Below the pieces are notes generated by a model. That model saw nothing but the letters and a program-made list of their open reading frames with translations. It did not search any database and was not told the origin of the DNA. DNA of 9,306 nucleotides from Candidatus Neoflavobacterium equi (GTDB lineage Bacteria; Bacteroidota; Bacteroidia; Flavobacteriales; Flavobacteriaceae), in the NCBI GenBank assembly GCA_018065745.1, contig JAGHSS010000177.1, positions 1 to 9,306 on the forward strand, read 5' to 3'. Position 1 is the stretch's first letter, and each line of letters starts with the position of its first letter. This document shows, piece by piece, positions 1 through 7,436 of this stretch. The translations under genes were made by a program, and so were the position numbers.

Positions 1-108
1 AATATATTTCTGATGGAGGTGATTAAACGGCAGCTGTTGAATGGCAGACTTCTGTTGTTTTAGCTGCTTAAGCTTTAAAAAATGCTGTAACTCATTTTTA
101 AGCTCAAC

Positions 109-130
109 TATAAGGATCTGAATCCTTATA
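109..130. repeat. Perfect 9-bp inverted repeat upstream of the aminopeptidase P gene
   Basis: TATAAGGAT (109-117) and ATCCTTATA (122-130) are exact reverse complements separated by the 4-base loop CTGA. The repeat ends 37 bases before the ATG at 168. No T-run follows on either strand, so it is not a typical intrinsic terminator. It could be a leader-RNA hairpin, the remnant of a 3' end of an upstream transcript, or a dyad operator. The function is unknown; the repeat itself is directly visible. Confidence 0.5.
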
Positions 131-167
131 ATTAGTAAATTGCATATACTTAAATAAGAAAATACAA

Positions 168-1946
168 ATGAAACATATAGAAAAATTAGCTGCCTTAAGG
201 TTGTTGATGAAAAAAGAGGGAATTGATGCATACATCATACCTTCTTCTGACCCTCACATTAGTGAATACCTACCTGAACACTATCAGTGCATCTCTTGGA
301 CTTCTGGATTTACTGGATCTGCTGGAACTTTGGCAATAACTCAAGATTTTGCTGGACTTTGGACAGACTCTAGATATTTTGTACAAGCAAACCAACAACT
401 CCAAAATTCTGGTTTTGAATTGGTAAAACTTGTCGTTCAACATGCACCAGAATACATACAATGGTTGGCGCAAAATTTAAAGGATGAAGCAACGGTAGCC
501 TTTGATGGAAATTTAGCTTCATTACTTGTAGCGCAACAAATTAAAAACACCTTAGAGCCTATTGGTTTTAAAGTAAATGGACATGTGGATTTGCTTACTC
601 CAATATGGGAAAACAGACCAAGTCTGCCAATTGCTCCTGCTTATGCATTGCCAACTGAGGTAACGGGTAAATCAACAGAAGAAAAGATTGCAGACGTTAG
701 AAGCGAAATGAAAAAGTTAAGAACAGGATATCACTTGATCTCTTCTCTTGATGATTTGGCTTGGTTTTTAAATATTAGAGGAACAGATGTAAAATGTAAT
801 CCTGTAGTTTTGGGGTTTGCTTTGGTAACTCCTGAAACCGTAAACTTATATATAGCTCCTGGAAAATTAGATCAAAACGCATTGGACGGATTGACAAAGG
901 CGCAAGTAACAATCAAATCTTATACTGATGTTACTGGTGATATTGCTGCAATTCCTACTGGTGCGCGCATTCTAATTGACCCCAAGAGAACATGCTTTGC
1001 CCTATATGATTTGATTCCAGAAGGAGTACAAATTGTAGAAAGCTTGAACCCATCAAATTTGATGAAAGCACTTAAAAATGAGGTAGAGTTAGCACATACC
1101 AGAAATGCCATGATTAACGACGGGGTTGCTTTGACGCAATTCTTTAAGTGGTTGGAAGAAAATGTAGCTACTGGAGCATTGACAGAAATGTCTATTGCCG
1201 ATAAGTTACAAGGTTTGAGAGCACAACAACCTGGTTTTAAAGACATCAGTTTTGACACGATTGCTGGTTACAAAGATCACGGTGCCTTACCACATTACAA
1301 GGCGGAACCAGACAGCAATTATACCTTAAAACCAGAAGGACTTTTATTGGTTGATTCTGGAGGACAATACATCACGGGAACAACTGACATCACACGTGTT
1401 ATTTCTTTGGGACAATTGACTCAGGAAGAGAAAGATGATTACACCATTGTTTTAAAAGGTACCATTGAAGGTTCTCAAGCAGTGTTTACAGCGGGAACCA
1501 GAGGATATCAAATTGACGCCATTACCAGACGTTCCATTTGGGCAACTAAGAGAAACTATGGTCATGGAACAGGACATGGAGTCGGTTTCTTTTTGAATGT
1601 TCACGAGGGACCACATGTATTTAATGGTACAGCAACTGATATTGCTATTCTTCCAGGTATGATCACCTCCATAGAACCGGGATTGTACAGAGAAGGGAAA
1701 CATGGAATTAGAATTGAAAATCTTGTCGCTGCAAAAAACATAGACGAGAATCAATTTGGTCAATTTATGGATTTTGAAACGTTGACACTGTGTTATATTG
1801 ACACCTCATTGGTTGAAAAATCTTGGTTGCACCAAGAGCATATTGATTGGTTGAATGCATACAATGCGATGGTATATGAACGCATATCTCCAAAATTAGA
1901 TCAAGAACACCAAGCGTGGTTGAAAGAAAAAACAAAAGCGATATAA
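168..1946 (+). CDS. pepP: Xaa-Pro aminopeptidase (aminopeptidase P, long three-domain form, M24B)
   Basis: A 592-residue cytoplasmic metallopeptidase that removes the N-terminal residue from peptides with proline in second position. It has the long architecture also seen in eukaryotic XPNPEP1: two creatinase-like N-terminal domains (about 5-135 and 140-305, the first with WTSGFTGSAG at 44-53 and LWTDSRYF at 64-71), the pita-bread M24 catalytic domain (about 310-530), and a short C-terminal M24_C extension (to 592). All five dinuclear-metal ligands are present: D396 (VDSGG), D407 (TDITR), H470 (GHGVG), E503 (IEPG) and E517 (RIEN). The likely substrate/proton-shuttle histidines H376 (LPHY) and H479 (VHEGP) are also kept. 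No signal peptide is seen. The ATG at 168 follows an A/T-rich leader typical of Bacteroidota, and the N-terminus aligns with the expected first beta-strand (IDAYIIPSSDPH, 19-30). The gene appears monocistronic and ends at a bidirectional terminator. The family is certain; the symbol pepP follows common usage, although E. coli PepP is the shorter form. Confidence 0.95.
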   Translation: MKHIEKLAALRLLMKKEGIDAYIIPSSDPHISEYLPEHYQCISWTSGFTGSAGTLAITQDFAGLWTDSRYFVQANQQLQNSGFELVKLVVQHAPEYIQWLAQNLKDEATVAFDGNLASLLVAQQIKNTLEPIGFKVNGHVDLLTPIWENRPSLPIAPAYALPTEVTGKSTEEKIADVRSEMKKLRTGYHLISSLDDLAWFLNIRGTDVKCNPVVLGFALVTPETVNLYIAPGKLDQNALDGLTKAQVTIKSYTDVTGDIAAIPTGARILIDPKRTCFALYDLIPEGVQIVESLNPSNLMKALKNEVELAHTRNAMINDGVALTQFFKWLEENVATGALTEMSIADKLQGLRAQQPGFKDISFDTIAGYKDHGALPHYKAEPDSNYTLKPEGLLLVDSGGQYITGTTDITRVISLGQLTQEEKDDYTIVLKGTIEGSQAVFTAGTRGYQIDAITRRSIWATKRNYGHGTGHGVGFFLNVHEGPHVFNGTATDIAILPGMITSIEPGLYREGKHGIRIENLVAAKNIDENQFGQFMDFETLTLCYIDTSLVEKSWLHQEHIDWLNAYNAMVYERISPKLDQEHQAWLKEKTKAI

Positions 1947-1948
1947 TT

Positions 1949-1983
1949 AAAAAAGAGACCAATAATTTGGTCTCTTTTTTTTT
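1949..1983. terminator. Bidirectional intrinsic terminator between the convergent pepP and MFS genes
   Basis: AAAAGAGACCAA (1951-1962) pairs perfectly with TTGGTCTCTTTT (1967-1978) around the loop TAAT. A1949-A1950 extend the pairing with T1979-T1980. On the plus strand the stem runs into nine T (1975-1983); on the minus strand it runs into a six-base U tract (complement of 1949-1954). It begins 2 bases after the pepP stop and 6 bases past the MFS stop on the other strand, so one hairpin can end both convergent transcripts. Confidence 0.9.
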
Positions 1984-1989
1984 GCTTTA

Positions 1990-3147
1990 CTATGACAAAC
2001 CTTCCAAGGAAAGCTTTAATTTATTGTACATAAACCACAAGATCAATCCCGTAATACCTGCACATATGGCAATGGTACCCAAGCCTATAACAAAATTATC
2101 CCAAGCCAAAGCACCTACAATCATACCTACAGACCCCAAGGCAGTGTATGAAAAATTGATTACAGAAGCAGAAGCACCAGCACTCATATTGGGTTGCCCC
2201 AAGAGTACATTTGTCGCAAAGGTTCTCAAAAAACTATTATTAAAGGTAATGGGCATGAAACACAACAAAAACAATAGTGGAGATGTAACTCCTATGGTGC
2301 TGATTAAGATTCCAGAAATGGTAATGACTGTCAACCCTATATACAATAGTTTAATTCCTGAGATTAAATTGCGCACCCTAACAAATACAAAAGGCCCCAA
2401 AATGAGTACCAATGAATTGATGGCAAAAAACAGACTGTAATTTGTTTCTGACAATCCAAACCACTGCACGTAGATATAGGAACTCACAGCTATAAAGCCC
2501 ATATAAATTAGAGAGGACATCCCGGTAGTCAATATCATCAACATAAACGAGCTGTTGGTAAATATCCCTCCCAATGGAATAAAGCTTTGCCAGATATTCC
2601 CTTGAAGCCTATTTTCCTTTTGAAGCGTTTCTCTGTATAAGGTTGTCAATAAAAAAGAACCAACAGAAAGTCCACAAAGAACAAAAAATGTAGTTCTCCA
2701 AGTGGCATATTTAATGATAAAAGCACCAATTACAGGGGCTAAGGTGGGAGCAAAAACACTGAGCATTTGTATCAGTGCTATGGTCTTGGCACGGTCATTA
2801 GCATTGAAAGAATCTTTGATAATGGCAGTAGCTATGGAAACCATACTTCCCGCACCTAGGGCTTCTAAAATGCGCAAGACAATCAATTGTTCCACTGTAT
2901 CTATAAAAGCGCATCCAAGAGAGGCTAAGCTGTATAAAGCAATACCACATAATAGAACCGGTTTCCTACCATATTTATCACTCAGTGGTCCAAACAACAA
3001 CATTCCAATGGCATAAAAGGCAAAGAACCCGACCAAAGTATAATTCAACATCTGAGAGTTGGTGTGCAATTCATCCAACAGCGTTGGGAAAGCGGCCAAA
3101 TACATATCTGTTGACAAAGGGGAAGTCATGCTCAATATGAGCATCAA
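1990..3147 (-). CDS. MFS multidrug efflux transporter, Bcr/CflA family (N-terminus out of frame with likely native start)
   Basis: This is a polytopic inner-membrane drug/H+ antiporter of the major facilitator superfamily with about 12 helices. Counting from the TTG at 3147-3145 (385 residues), PLSTDMYLAAFP (10-21) is the Bcr/CflA signature at the end of helix 1. GPLSDKYGRKP (53-63) is MFS motif A in the loop between helices 2 and 3, LRILEALGAGS (91-101) is the motif B region, and APTLAPVIGAF (133-143) in helix 5 resembles antiporter motif C. Substrates cannot be predicted; chloramphenicol, bicyclomycin or sulfonamide export is known in the family. The start is problematic. In this frame only TTG (3147) and ATG (3144) are available, and helix 1 is then short by about six to eight residues. 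A more natural start, tandem ATG at 3199/3196, is one base out of frame (see the separate entry). An AAAGGAG sequence 11 bases before the TTG could support internal initiation. The rest of the frame is intact. It follows alaS on the same strand with a terminator between. Confidence 0.88.
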   Translation of the reverse strand: MMLILSMTSPLSTDMYLAAFPTLLDELHTNSQMLNYTLVGFFAFYAIGMLLFGPLSDKYGRKPVLLCGIALYSLASLGCAFIDTVEQLIVLRILEALGAGSMVSIATAIIKDSFNANDRAKTIALIQMLSVFAPTLAPVIGAFIIKYATWRTTFFVLCGLSVGSFLLTTLYRETLQKENRLQGNIWQSFIPLGGIFTNSSFMLMILTTGMSSLIYMGFIAVSSYIYVQWFGLSETNYSLFFAINSLVLILGPFVFVRVRNLISGIKLLYIGLTVITISGILISTIGVTSPLLFLLCFMPITFNNSFLRTFATNVLLGQPNMSAGASASVINFSYTALGSVGMIVGALAWDNFVIGLGTIAICAGITGLILWFMYNKLKLSLEGLS

Positions 3148-3199
3148 AAAGATCAGTGCTCCTTTTTTTAAAAATCGGCTGATTTAAAGTATTCATCAT
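3148..3199 (-). other. Out-of-frame native N-terminus of the MFS gene; apparent frameshift at an A7 tract
   Basis: On the minus strand ATG ATG (3199-3194) begins a frame reading MMNTLNQPIFKK and then RST..., which is not transporter-like. The bases for KK lie in a seven-A run (complement of T3163-T3169) followed by GGAGC. If one A is skipped or removed, the frame reads KK, then GALIFLMLIL, then SMTSPLSTDMYLAAFP. That gives a full first membrane helix preceded by two lysines, about 18 residues before DMYL, as expected for Bcr/CflA proteins. In the transporter frame itself a TAA stop (3186-3184) blocks any longer upstream extension. The frameshift is read directly from the sequence. Whether it is a true mutation, a switch, slippage or a sequencing error cannot be told here. 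Confidence 0.7.
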
Positions 3200-3224
3200 T
3201 TATCGAATTTTAATTCTATGAAAC

Positions 3225-3260
3225 AAAAAAACTTGATGTGTTTCCACATCAAGTTTTTTT
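3225..3260 (-). terminator. Intrinsic terminator of alaS (symmetrical hairpin)
   Basis: CTTGATGTG (3232-3240) and CACATCAAG (3245-3253) form a perfect 9-bp stem around the loop TTTC. It is flanked by seven A on the left (3225-3231) and eight T on the right (3254-3261), which extend the pairing to about 16 bp. Reading on the minus strand, the hairpin starts 17 bases after the alaS stop and ends in a seven-U tract. Its symmetry would allow termination in both directions. It ends only about 25 bases before the tandem ATG of the MFS gene. Confidence 0.9.
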
Positions 3261-3277
3261 TATGTTTAAAGTAAGTC

Positions 3278-5905
3278 TTACTTAATAAAATCTACTGCAT
3301 TAGCCAAAGCTTCAGTCATACCCTCAGGATTTTTACCTCCAGCAGTTGCAAAGAAAGCTTGACCTCCTCCACCACCTTGGATGAATTTTCCTAATTCTCT
3401 AACCACTTGACCAGCATTCAATCCTTTAGCTTCTACCAATTCTTTTGAGATATAACAAGTCAACATAGGTTTTCCTTCTGTGATTGTTCCTAAAACTAAA
3501 AAGGCATTGTTGTGATCAGCTCCCAACTCATAAGCCAAGTCTTTAGCACCATTTGGATCTAAATCCACTTGTTTAGACAAGAATTGAACTCCGTTGATCT
3601 CTTGAATTTCAGCAATAAGAGCTCCTTTCATTCCTTTAGCTTTATCTTTAAGCAATTGCTCTAACTGTTTTTTCAACTTTGCATTTTCATCTTGAAGCGA
3701 AATAACCGCCTTGATAGAATCTTGAGGGTTTTTCAACACCTCTTTAATTTCTTTTAAAGTTTGCTCTTGGTTGTTGAAGAAATCTTTTACCCCTTGATTG
3801 GTAATGGCTTCAATTCTTCTAATTCCAGCTGCAACAGCTCCTTCACTCATGATTTTAAAATGCCAAATCTCAGCTGTATTCTGAACGTGAATTCCTCCAC
3901 ACAACTCCATAGATTCACCAAATTTAATAGCGCGAACTTGATCTCCATACTTTTCTCCAAACAAAGCCATTGCTCCTTCTTCTAAAGCTTGAGCAAAAGG
4001 AATACTTCTGCGCTCAATCAAAGGCAATTGCTCTTGGATTCTTGCATTGACAAATGCTTCCACTTCTTGCAACTCTTGTTCCGTTACCTTAGCAAAGTGT
4101 GAAAAGTCAAAACGCAAATGGTTTGGAGATACCAAAGATCCTTTTTGTTCTACATGCGTTCCAAGAACGTGTCTCAATGCTTGGTGCAATAAATGCGTTG
4201 CAGAGTGATTGCTTGAACTTTTTGCACGCAACTCTGTGTTTACCTTAGCGACAAAAGTAGCCTCTAAGTTTTCTGGTAGTTGCTTTGTGAAATGTAAAAT
4301 TAAATTGTTTTCTTTTTTAGTATCTAAAATTTGAATAGTTTCATTAGCTGATACCAAAACACCTTGATCTCCAACCTGACCTCCACCTTCTGCATAGAAT
4401 GGCGTATGATCTAAAACTATTTGATATAATACACCGTCTTTTTTAGACTCGATTTTTCTTATTCTAGTGATTTTAACTTCGTTCTCAGATAAATCATATC
4501 CTTCAAAAGTTTCCACATTTCCTTCAATCAAAACATTCCAGTCGTCTTTTGACGTTTCTGAAGCTGCTCTTGAACGTTGTTTTTGTGCTTGCATTGCTGC
4601 ATCAAATCCAGCCTCATCCAACTCATATCCTTTTTCTCTAAGAATCAAAGCTGTCAAATCAATTGGGAAACCAAAAGTGTCATACAATTCAAATGCTTTT
4701 GCACCGTCAACTGTTTTTCCAGATGTTTTTTCAATTACTTGATCTAATAAGTGCAACCCTTGATCCAATGTTCTCAAGAAAGAAGCTTCTTCTTCTTTGA
4801 TTACATTCATTACTAAGTTTTTCTGAGCTGTAATTTCTGTAAAATAGAATCCCATTTGTTGAGATAATACTTCAACCAATTGATAGATGAATGGCTCTTT
4901 TTTATCCAAGAAGGTAAATGCATAACGAATAGCTCTTCTCAAAATTCTGCGAATCACATATCCAGCACCACCATTTGAAGGCAACTGACCATCAGCAATA
5001 GCAAAAGCTACCGCACGTACGTGATCAGAAATTACACGAATGGCAATGTTTGTTTTCTCTTCAGCATCATTAGCTGCTTTCACCGTATATTTAGCTCCTG
5101 TCAATTCAGAAACTTTTTGAATTAGCGGCGTGAACACATCCGTGTCATAGTTTGATTGTACCCCTTGTAAAACCATACAAAGACGCTCAAATCCCATACC
5201 GGTATCCACGTGTTGCGCTGGCAATTTCTCCAAAGATCCATCAGCTTTTCTGTTGAATTCCATGAATACATTATTCCAAATCTCAACTACTTGAGGGTGA
5301 TCTGCATTAACCAAGTCTTTTCCTGAGATTAGAGCTTTTTCATCTGCATTTCTAATGTCCACGTGAATTTCAGAACATGGTCCACAAGGTCCTTGATCTC
5401 CCATTTCCCAGAAGTTGTCCTTTTTATTACCCAACAAGATACGATCTTCAGCAATTAATGTTTTCCAGATGTCGTAAGCTTCTTGATCAAAAGGTACATT
5501 TTCTTCTGCAGAACCTTCAAAAACGGTTACATACAAAATGTCTTTAGGGATTTTATAAACTTCAGTTAATAATTCCCAAGCCCAGTGAATTGCTTCTTTC
5601 TTGAAGTAATCTCCAAAAGACCAGTTCCCCAACATTTCAAACATGGTGTGGTGGTAAGTATCAATACCTACCTCCTCTAAATCATTGTGTTTCCCAGAAA
5701 CACGAAGACATTTTTGAGTATCAGCAATTCTATTGCTCTTTGGCGTGGCGTTACCTAAAAAATATTCTTTAAACTGTGCCATCCCAGAGTTATTAAACAT
5801 CAAAGTTGGATCGTCTTTTAAAACAATCGGAGCTGATGGAACAATTAAATGTCCTTTGCTTTCAAAAAATTGTAGAAATTGTTTTCTAATGTCTTGTGAT
5901 TTCAT
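3278..5905 (-). CDS. alaS: Alanine--tRNA ligase (AlaRS)
   Basis: An 875-residue, full-length class II synthetase that activates alanine with ATP, charges tRNA-Ala, and hydrolyses Ser- or Gly-tRNA-Ala. The aminoacylation core has the N-terminal motif [13 protein letters not shown] (7-19) with the motif 1 region at [16 protein letters not shown] (31-46). Motif 2 lies around [17 protein letters not shown] (85-101) and motif 3 at [15 protein letters not shown] (313-327). The [11 protein letters not shown] segment (171-181) is typical of the family. The editing domain carries the zinc site HSATH (H567, H571) plus CGGIH (C669, H673). A short coiled coil (about 710-760) leads to the C-terminal DHHA1-type domain, which ends in the GGGGGQ motif (844-849). 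The ATG at 5905 gives the standard N-terminus [10 protein letters not shown]. The gene is divergent from the M23 operon across a 194-base intergenic region. No key residue is missing. Confidence 0.98.
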   Translation of the reverse strand: MKSQDIRKQFLQFFESKGHLIVPSAPIVLKDDPTLMFNNSGMAQFKEYFLGNATPKSNRIADTQKCLRVSGKHNDLEEVGIDTYHHTMFEMLGNWSFGDYFKKEAIHWAWELLTEVYKIPKDILYVTVFEGSAEENVPFDQEAYDIWKTLIAEDRILLGNKKDNFWEMGDQGPCGPCSEIHVDIRNADEKALISGKDLVNADHPQVVEIWNNVFMEFNRKADGSLEKLPAQHVDTGMGFERLCMVLQGVQSNYDTDVFTPLIQKVSELTGAKYTVKAANDAEEKTNIAIRVISDHVRAVAFAIADGQLPSNGGAGYVIRRILRRAIRYAFTFLDKKEPFIYQLVEVLSQQMGFYFTEITAQKNLVMNVIKEEEASFLRTLDQGLHLLDQVIEKTSGKTVDGAKAFELYDTFGFPIDLTALILREKGYELDEAGFDAAMQAQKQRSRAASETSKDDWNVLIEGNVETFEGYDLSENEVKITRIRKIESKKDGVLYQIVLDHTPFYAEGGGQVGDQGVLVSANETIQILDTKKENNLILHFTKQLPENLEATFVAKVNTELRAKSSSNHSATHLLHQALRHVLGTHVEQKGSLVSPNHLRFDFSHFAKVTEQELQEVEAFVNARIQEQLPLIERRSIPFAQALEEGAMALFGEKYGDQVRAIKFGESMELCGGIHVQNTAEIWHFKIMSEGAVAAGIRRIEAITNQGVKDFFNNQEQTLKEIKEVLKNPQDSIKAVISLQDENAKLKKQLEQLLKDKAKGMKGALIAEIQEINGVQFLSKQVDLDPNGAKDLAYELGADHNNAFLVLGTITEGKPMLTCYISKELVEAKGLNAGQVVRELGKFIQGGGGGQAFFATAGGKNPEGMTEALANAVDFIK

Positions 5906-6025
5906 ATTTCGATACTTTCGATTTTAATTGATAGCTGTGCGTTTATAAAAAAACGGCAATGATTTTAAAACCAACCCCTTAGAGCATCTGTATTAAAGGA
6001 ACAGACGTAATAAAATAAATTTCAT

Positions 6026-6033
6026 TATCTTTG
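6026..6033 (+). promoter_or_regulatory. Bacteroidota -7 promoter element (TATCTTTG) for the M23-LemA-TPM operon
   Basis: TATCTTTG matches the Bacteroidota sigma-A -7 consensus TAnnTTTG exactly. It lies in the divergent alaS/M23 intergenic region and would place transcription start near 6040, giving a leader of about 60 bases before the ATG at 6100. No clear TTG -33 element is seen at the usual spacing upstream, so the call rests on the -7 box and its position. Confidence 0.55.
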
Positions 6034-6077
6034 GGAAGTTAAATCTTACAAACCACTATTCACGAGCTTATAAGGTG

Positions 6078-6085
6078 CAAAAATA
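6078..6085 (-). promoter_or_regulatory. Possible -7 element (TATTTTTG) for alaS
   Basis: Read on the minus strand, 6085-6078 is TATTTTTG, which fits TAnnTTTG. It would give alaS a leader of roughly 165 bases and would make the two divergent transcripts overlap at their 5' ends. No TTG -33 box is found at the usual distance (upstream on this strand, near 6103-6111), and such a short A/T motif can arise by chance. Low confidence. Confidence 0.2.
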
Positions 6086-6099
6086 GTATATTTTAGTAT

Positions 6100-7059
6100 A
6101 TGGCGAAGGTAAAATATTATTACAATTCAGAAAAACTAGCCTATCAAAAGATAGAAACCAAAAAAAGAAAGAAAATTGGATATTTTCTGCTCTTCATCAC
6201 GGCTGCGGCCTTGTTTGGTTTTTTGTGTTTTGTGCTGTTTTTGAACATCCCCTTCCTTCAAACACCAAACGATAAAAGCAACAACAGAACCATAGAAAAT
6301 TTACTGTGGAACTACAAGGTGCTAAACAAACGTGTGGTGCAAATGGAAGAGGCCCTACAGTCTATTGAAAAAAGAGACGAAAACATTTACCGCACTTTAT
6401 TTAACGAGGGATACCAAAGAAAAAATGCTATCCAAAGATCAAAAAACTACATCAATTGGGATAATCCAGAGGCTGTGGTCCGCATGACCCAAGAAAACAT
6501 TGATTCAATTACTAATAAAATCATAAAACAAACCATTTCTTTGGATGAAATTGTAAAATTTGCAAAGAACAAAGAGAAACTTATGAGCGCTATACCGGCC
6601 ATTCAACCGGTGCGAAATGAGGATTTGACCAGGATGGCATCTGGTTTTGGATACAGAAATGACCCGTTTACAAAAATTAGAAAATTTCACAAGGGCATGG
6701 ATTTCTCCGCTAAAACGGGAACTCCAATACACGCAACTGGTGACGGACGCGTGGTGAGAGCAGACAACAGCATGTCAGGCTACGGAAATCACATTTTGAT
6801 CCAACACGGATTTGGATATCAGACCCTGTATGCCCATTTGAGTAAATATAAAGTAAAAAGCGGGCAACATGTAAAACGTGGAGACGTTATAGGATATGTG
6901 GGGAGCACGGGAAGAAGTGAAGCAGCACACCTGCATTATGAAGTATATCAAAACAGCAAGGTTGTGAATCCATTGAATTTCTATTATGCCTCCATATCAG
7001 CAAAAGAATATGAGTTATTAACCATACAAGCAGAACAAGAAAATCAATCACTGGACTAA
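6100..7059 (+). CDS. Membrane-anchored M23 (LytM-type) peptidoglycan endopeptidase
   Basis: A 319-residue protein predicted to cut peptide cross-links in peptidoglycan. It has a basic cytoplasmic N-terminus (Lys-rich, residues 1-26), a single transmembrane segment (about 27-50), a helical linker likely to form a coiled coil (about 62-165), and a periplasmic LytM domain (about 178-296). The zinc ligands H197 and D201 (HKGMD) and H279, and the catalytic histidines H246 (YAHLS) and H277 (HLH), are all present. It therefore looks active, unlike degenerate LytM activators such as EnvC or NlpD. The GDVIGYVGSTGRS stretch (261-273) is typical of the fold. The ATG at 6100 puts the positively charged tail just before the membrane helix. 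It is the first gene of the operon, and its TAA overlaps the next ATG (TAATG). A role in cell-wall growth or shape is likely from the family; the exact bond cleaved is unknown. Confidence 0.93.
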   Translation: MAKVKYYYNSEKLAYQKIETKKRKKIGYFLLFITAAALFGFLCFVLFLNIPFLQTPNDKSNNRTIENLLWNYKVLNKRVVQMEEALQSIEKRDENIYRTLFNEGYQRKNAIQRSKNYINWDNPEAVVRMTQENIDSITNKIIKQTISLDEIVKFAKNKEKLMSAIPAIQPVRNEDLTRMASGFGYRNDPFTKIRKFHKGMDFSAKTGTPIHATGDGRVVRADNSMSGYGNHILIQHGFGYQTLYAHLSKYKVKSGQHVKRGDVIGYVGSTGRSEAAHLHYEVYQNSKVVNPLNFYYASISAKEYELLTIQAEQENQSLD

Positions 7060-7388
7060 TGAATATAGACTTACCTGAAAAGAGATATTATTCCATTGGG
7101 GAATTGGCACAAGCATTTGATGTCAATGCCTCATTGATCAGATTTTGGGATAAAGAATTTGATATTTTGAAACCAAAAAAAAATGCCAAAGGAAACCGCA
7201 TGTTTACTCCGGCAGATGTGAAAAACCTCAGTTTGATTTATCACCTGGTGAAAGAACGTGGGTTCACCTTAGAAGGCGCAAAAGGACATCTTAAAAAAAC
7301 AGATAAAAAACCGCTTGATAAGTTTGAAATGATTAGCAGATTGGAACATATCAAAAAAGAATTACTTGCTATTAAAGGCGAATTGTAA
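7059..7388 (+). CDS. Small MerR-family transcriptional regulator
   Basis: A 109-residue winged-helix DNA-binding protein. YYSIGELAQAFDVNASLIRFW (10-30) is the MerR helix-turn-helix, with the aromatic RFWDKEF turn typical of the family. The basic wing follows (about 38-50, KPKKNAKGNR then MFT), then a helical segment (50-80) and a short C-terminal coiled coil (86-107) likely to mediate dimerisation. There is no room for an effector-binding domain, and no Cys typical of metal-sensing MerR proteins is present. The signal is therefore unknown, or the protein may act as an architectural or constitutive factor. Its ATG overlaps the stop of the M23 gene (TAATG), implying translational coupling. Its target promoter is not shown by the sequence; the operon's own promoter near 6026 is one candidate. 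Confidence 0.92.
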   Translation: MNIDLPEKRYYSIGELAQAFDVNASLIRFWDKEFDILKPKKNAKGNRMFTPADVKNLSLIYHLVKERGFTLEGAKGHLKKTDKKPLDKFEMISRLEHIKKELLAIKGEL

Positions 7389-7436
7389 CATTTTAAAAAT
7401 AATCGAGACTAATACTAACAAATAAAAAATAGAGCT

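Noticed and set aside
13..63. Plus-strand frame MEVIKRQLLNGRLLLF as the tail of an upstream gene
   Set aside because: Only about 20 codons are visible, with no recognisable motif; the other plus frames also end within 26 bases, so no choice can be supported.
1916..2440. 174-codon plus-strand open frame overlapping the MFS gene
   Set aside because: It is antisense to a transporter with clear family motifs, starts inside pepP, and its translation shows no domain-like pattern.
3269..3283. AAGTAAG-T-CTTACTT inverted repeat over the alaS stop codon
   Set aside because: With a one-base centre it cannot form a hairpin, and the true terminator lies just downstream.
6084..6101. Two copies of TAGTATAT just before the M23 start
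   Set aside because: Short A/T-rich repeats of 8 bases at this base composition are expected by chance, and the second copy includes the start codon.
7319..7326. TAAGTTTG box inside the MerR gene as a lemA promoter
   Set aside because: It matches TAnnTTTG but lies in codons for a conserved helical stretch, has no TTG at suitable spacing, and is over 100 bases from lemA; probably chance.
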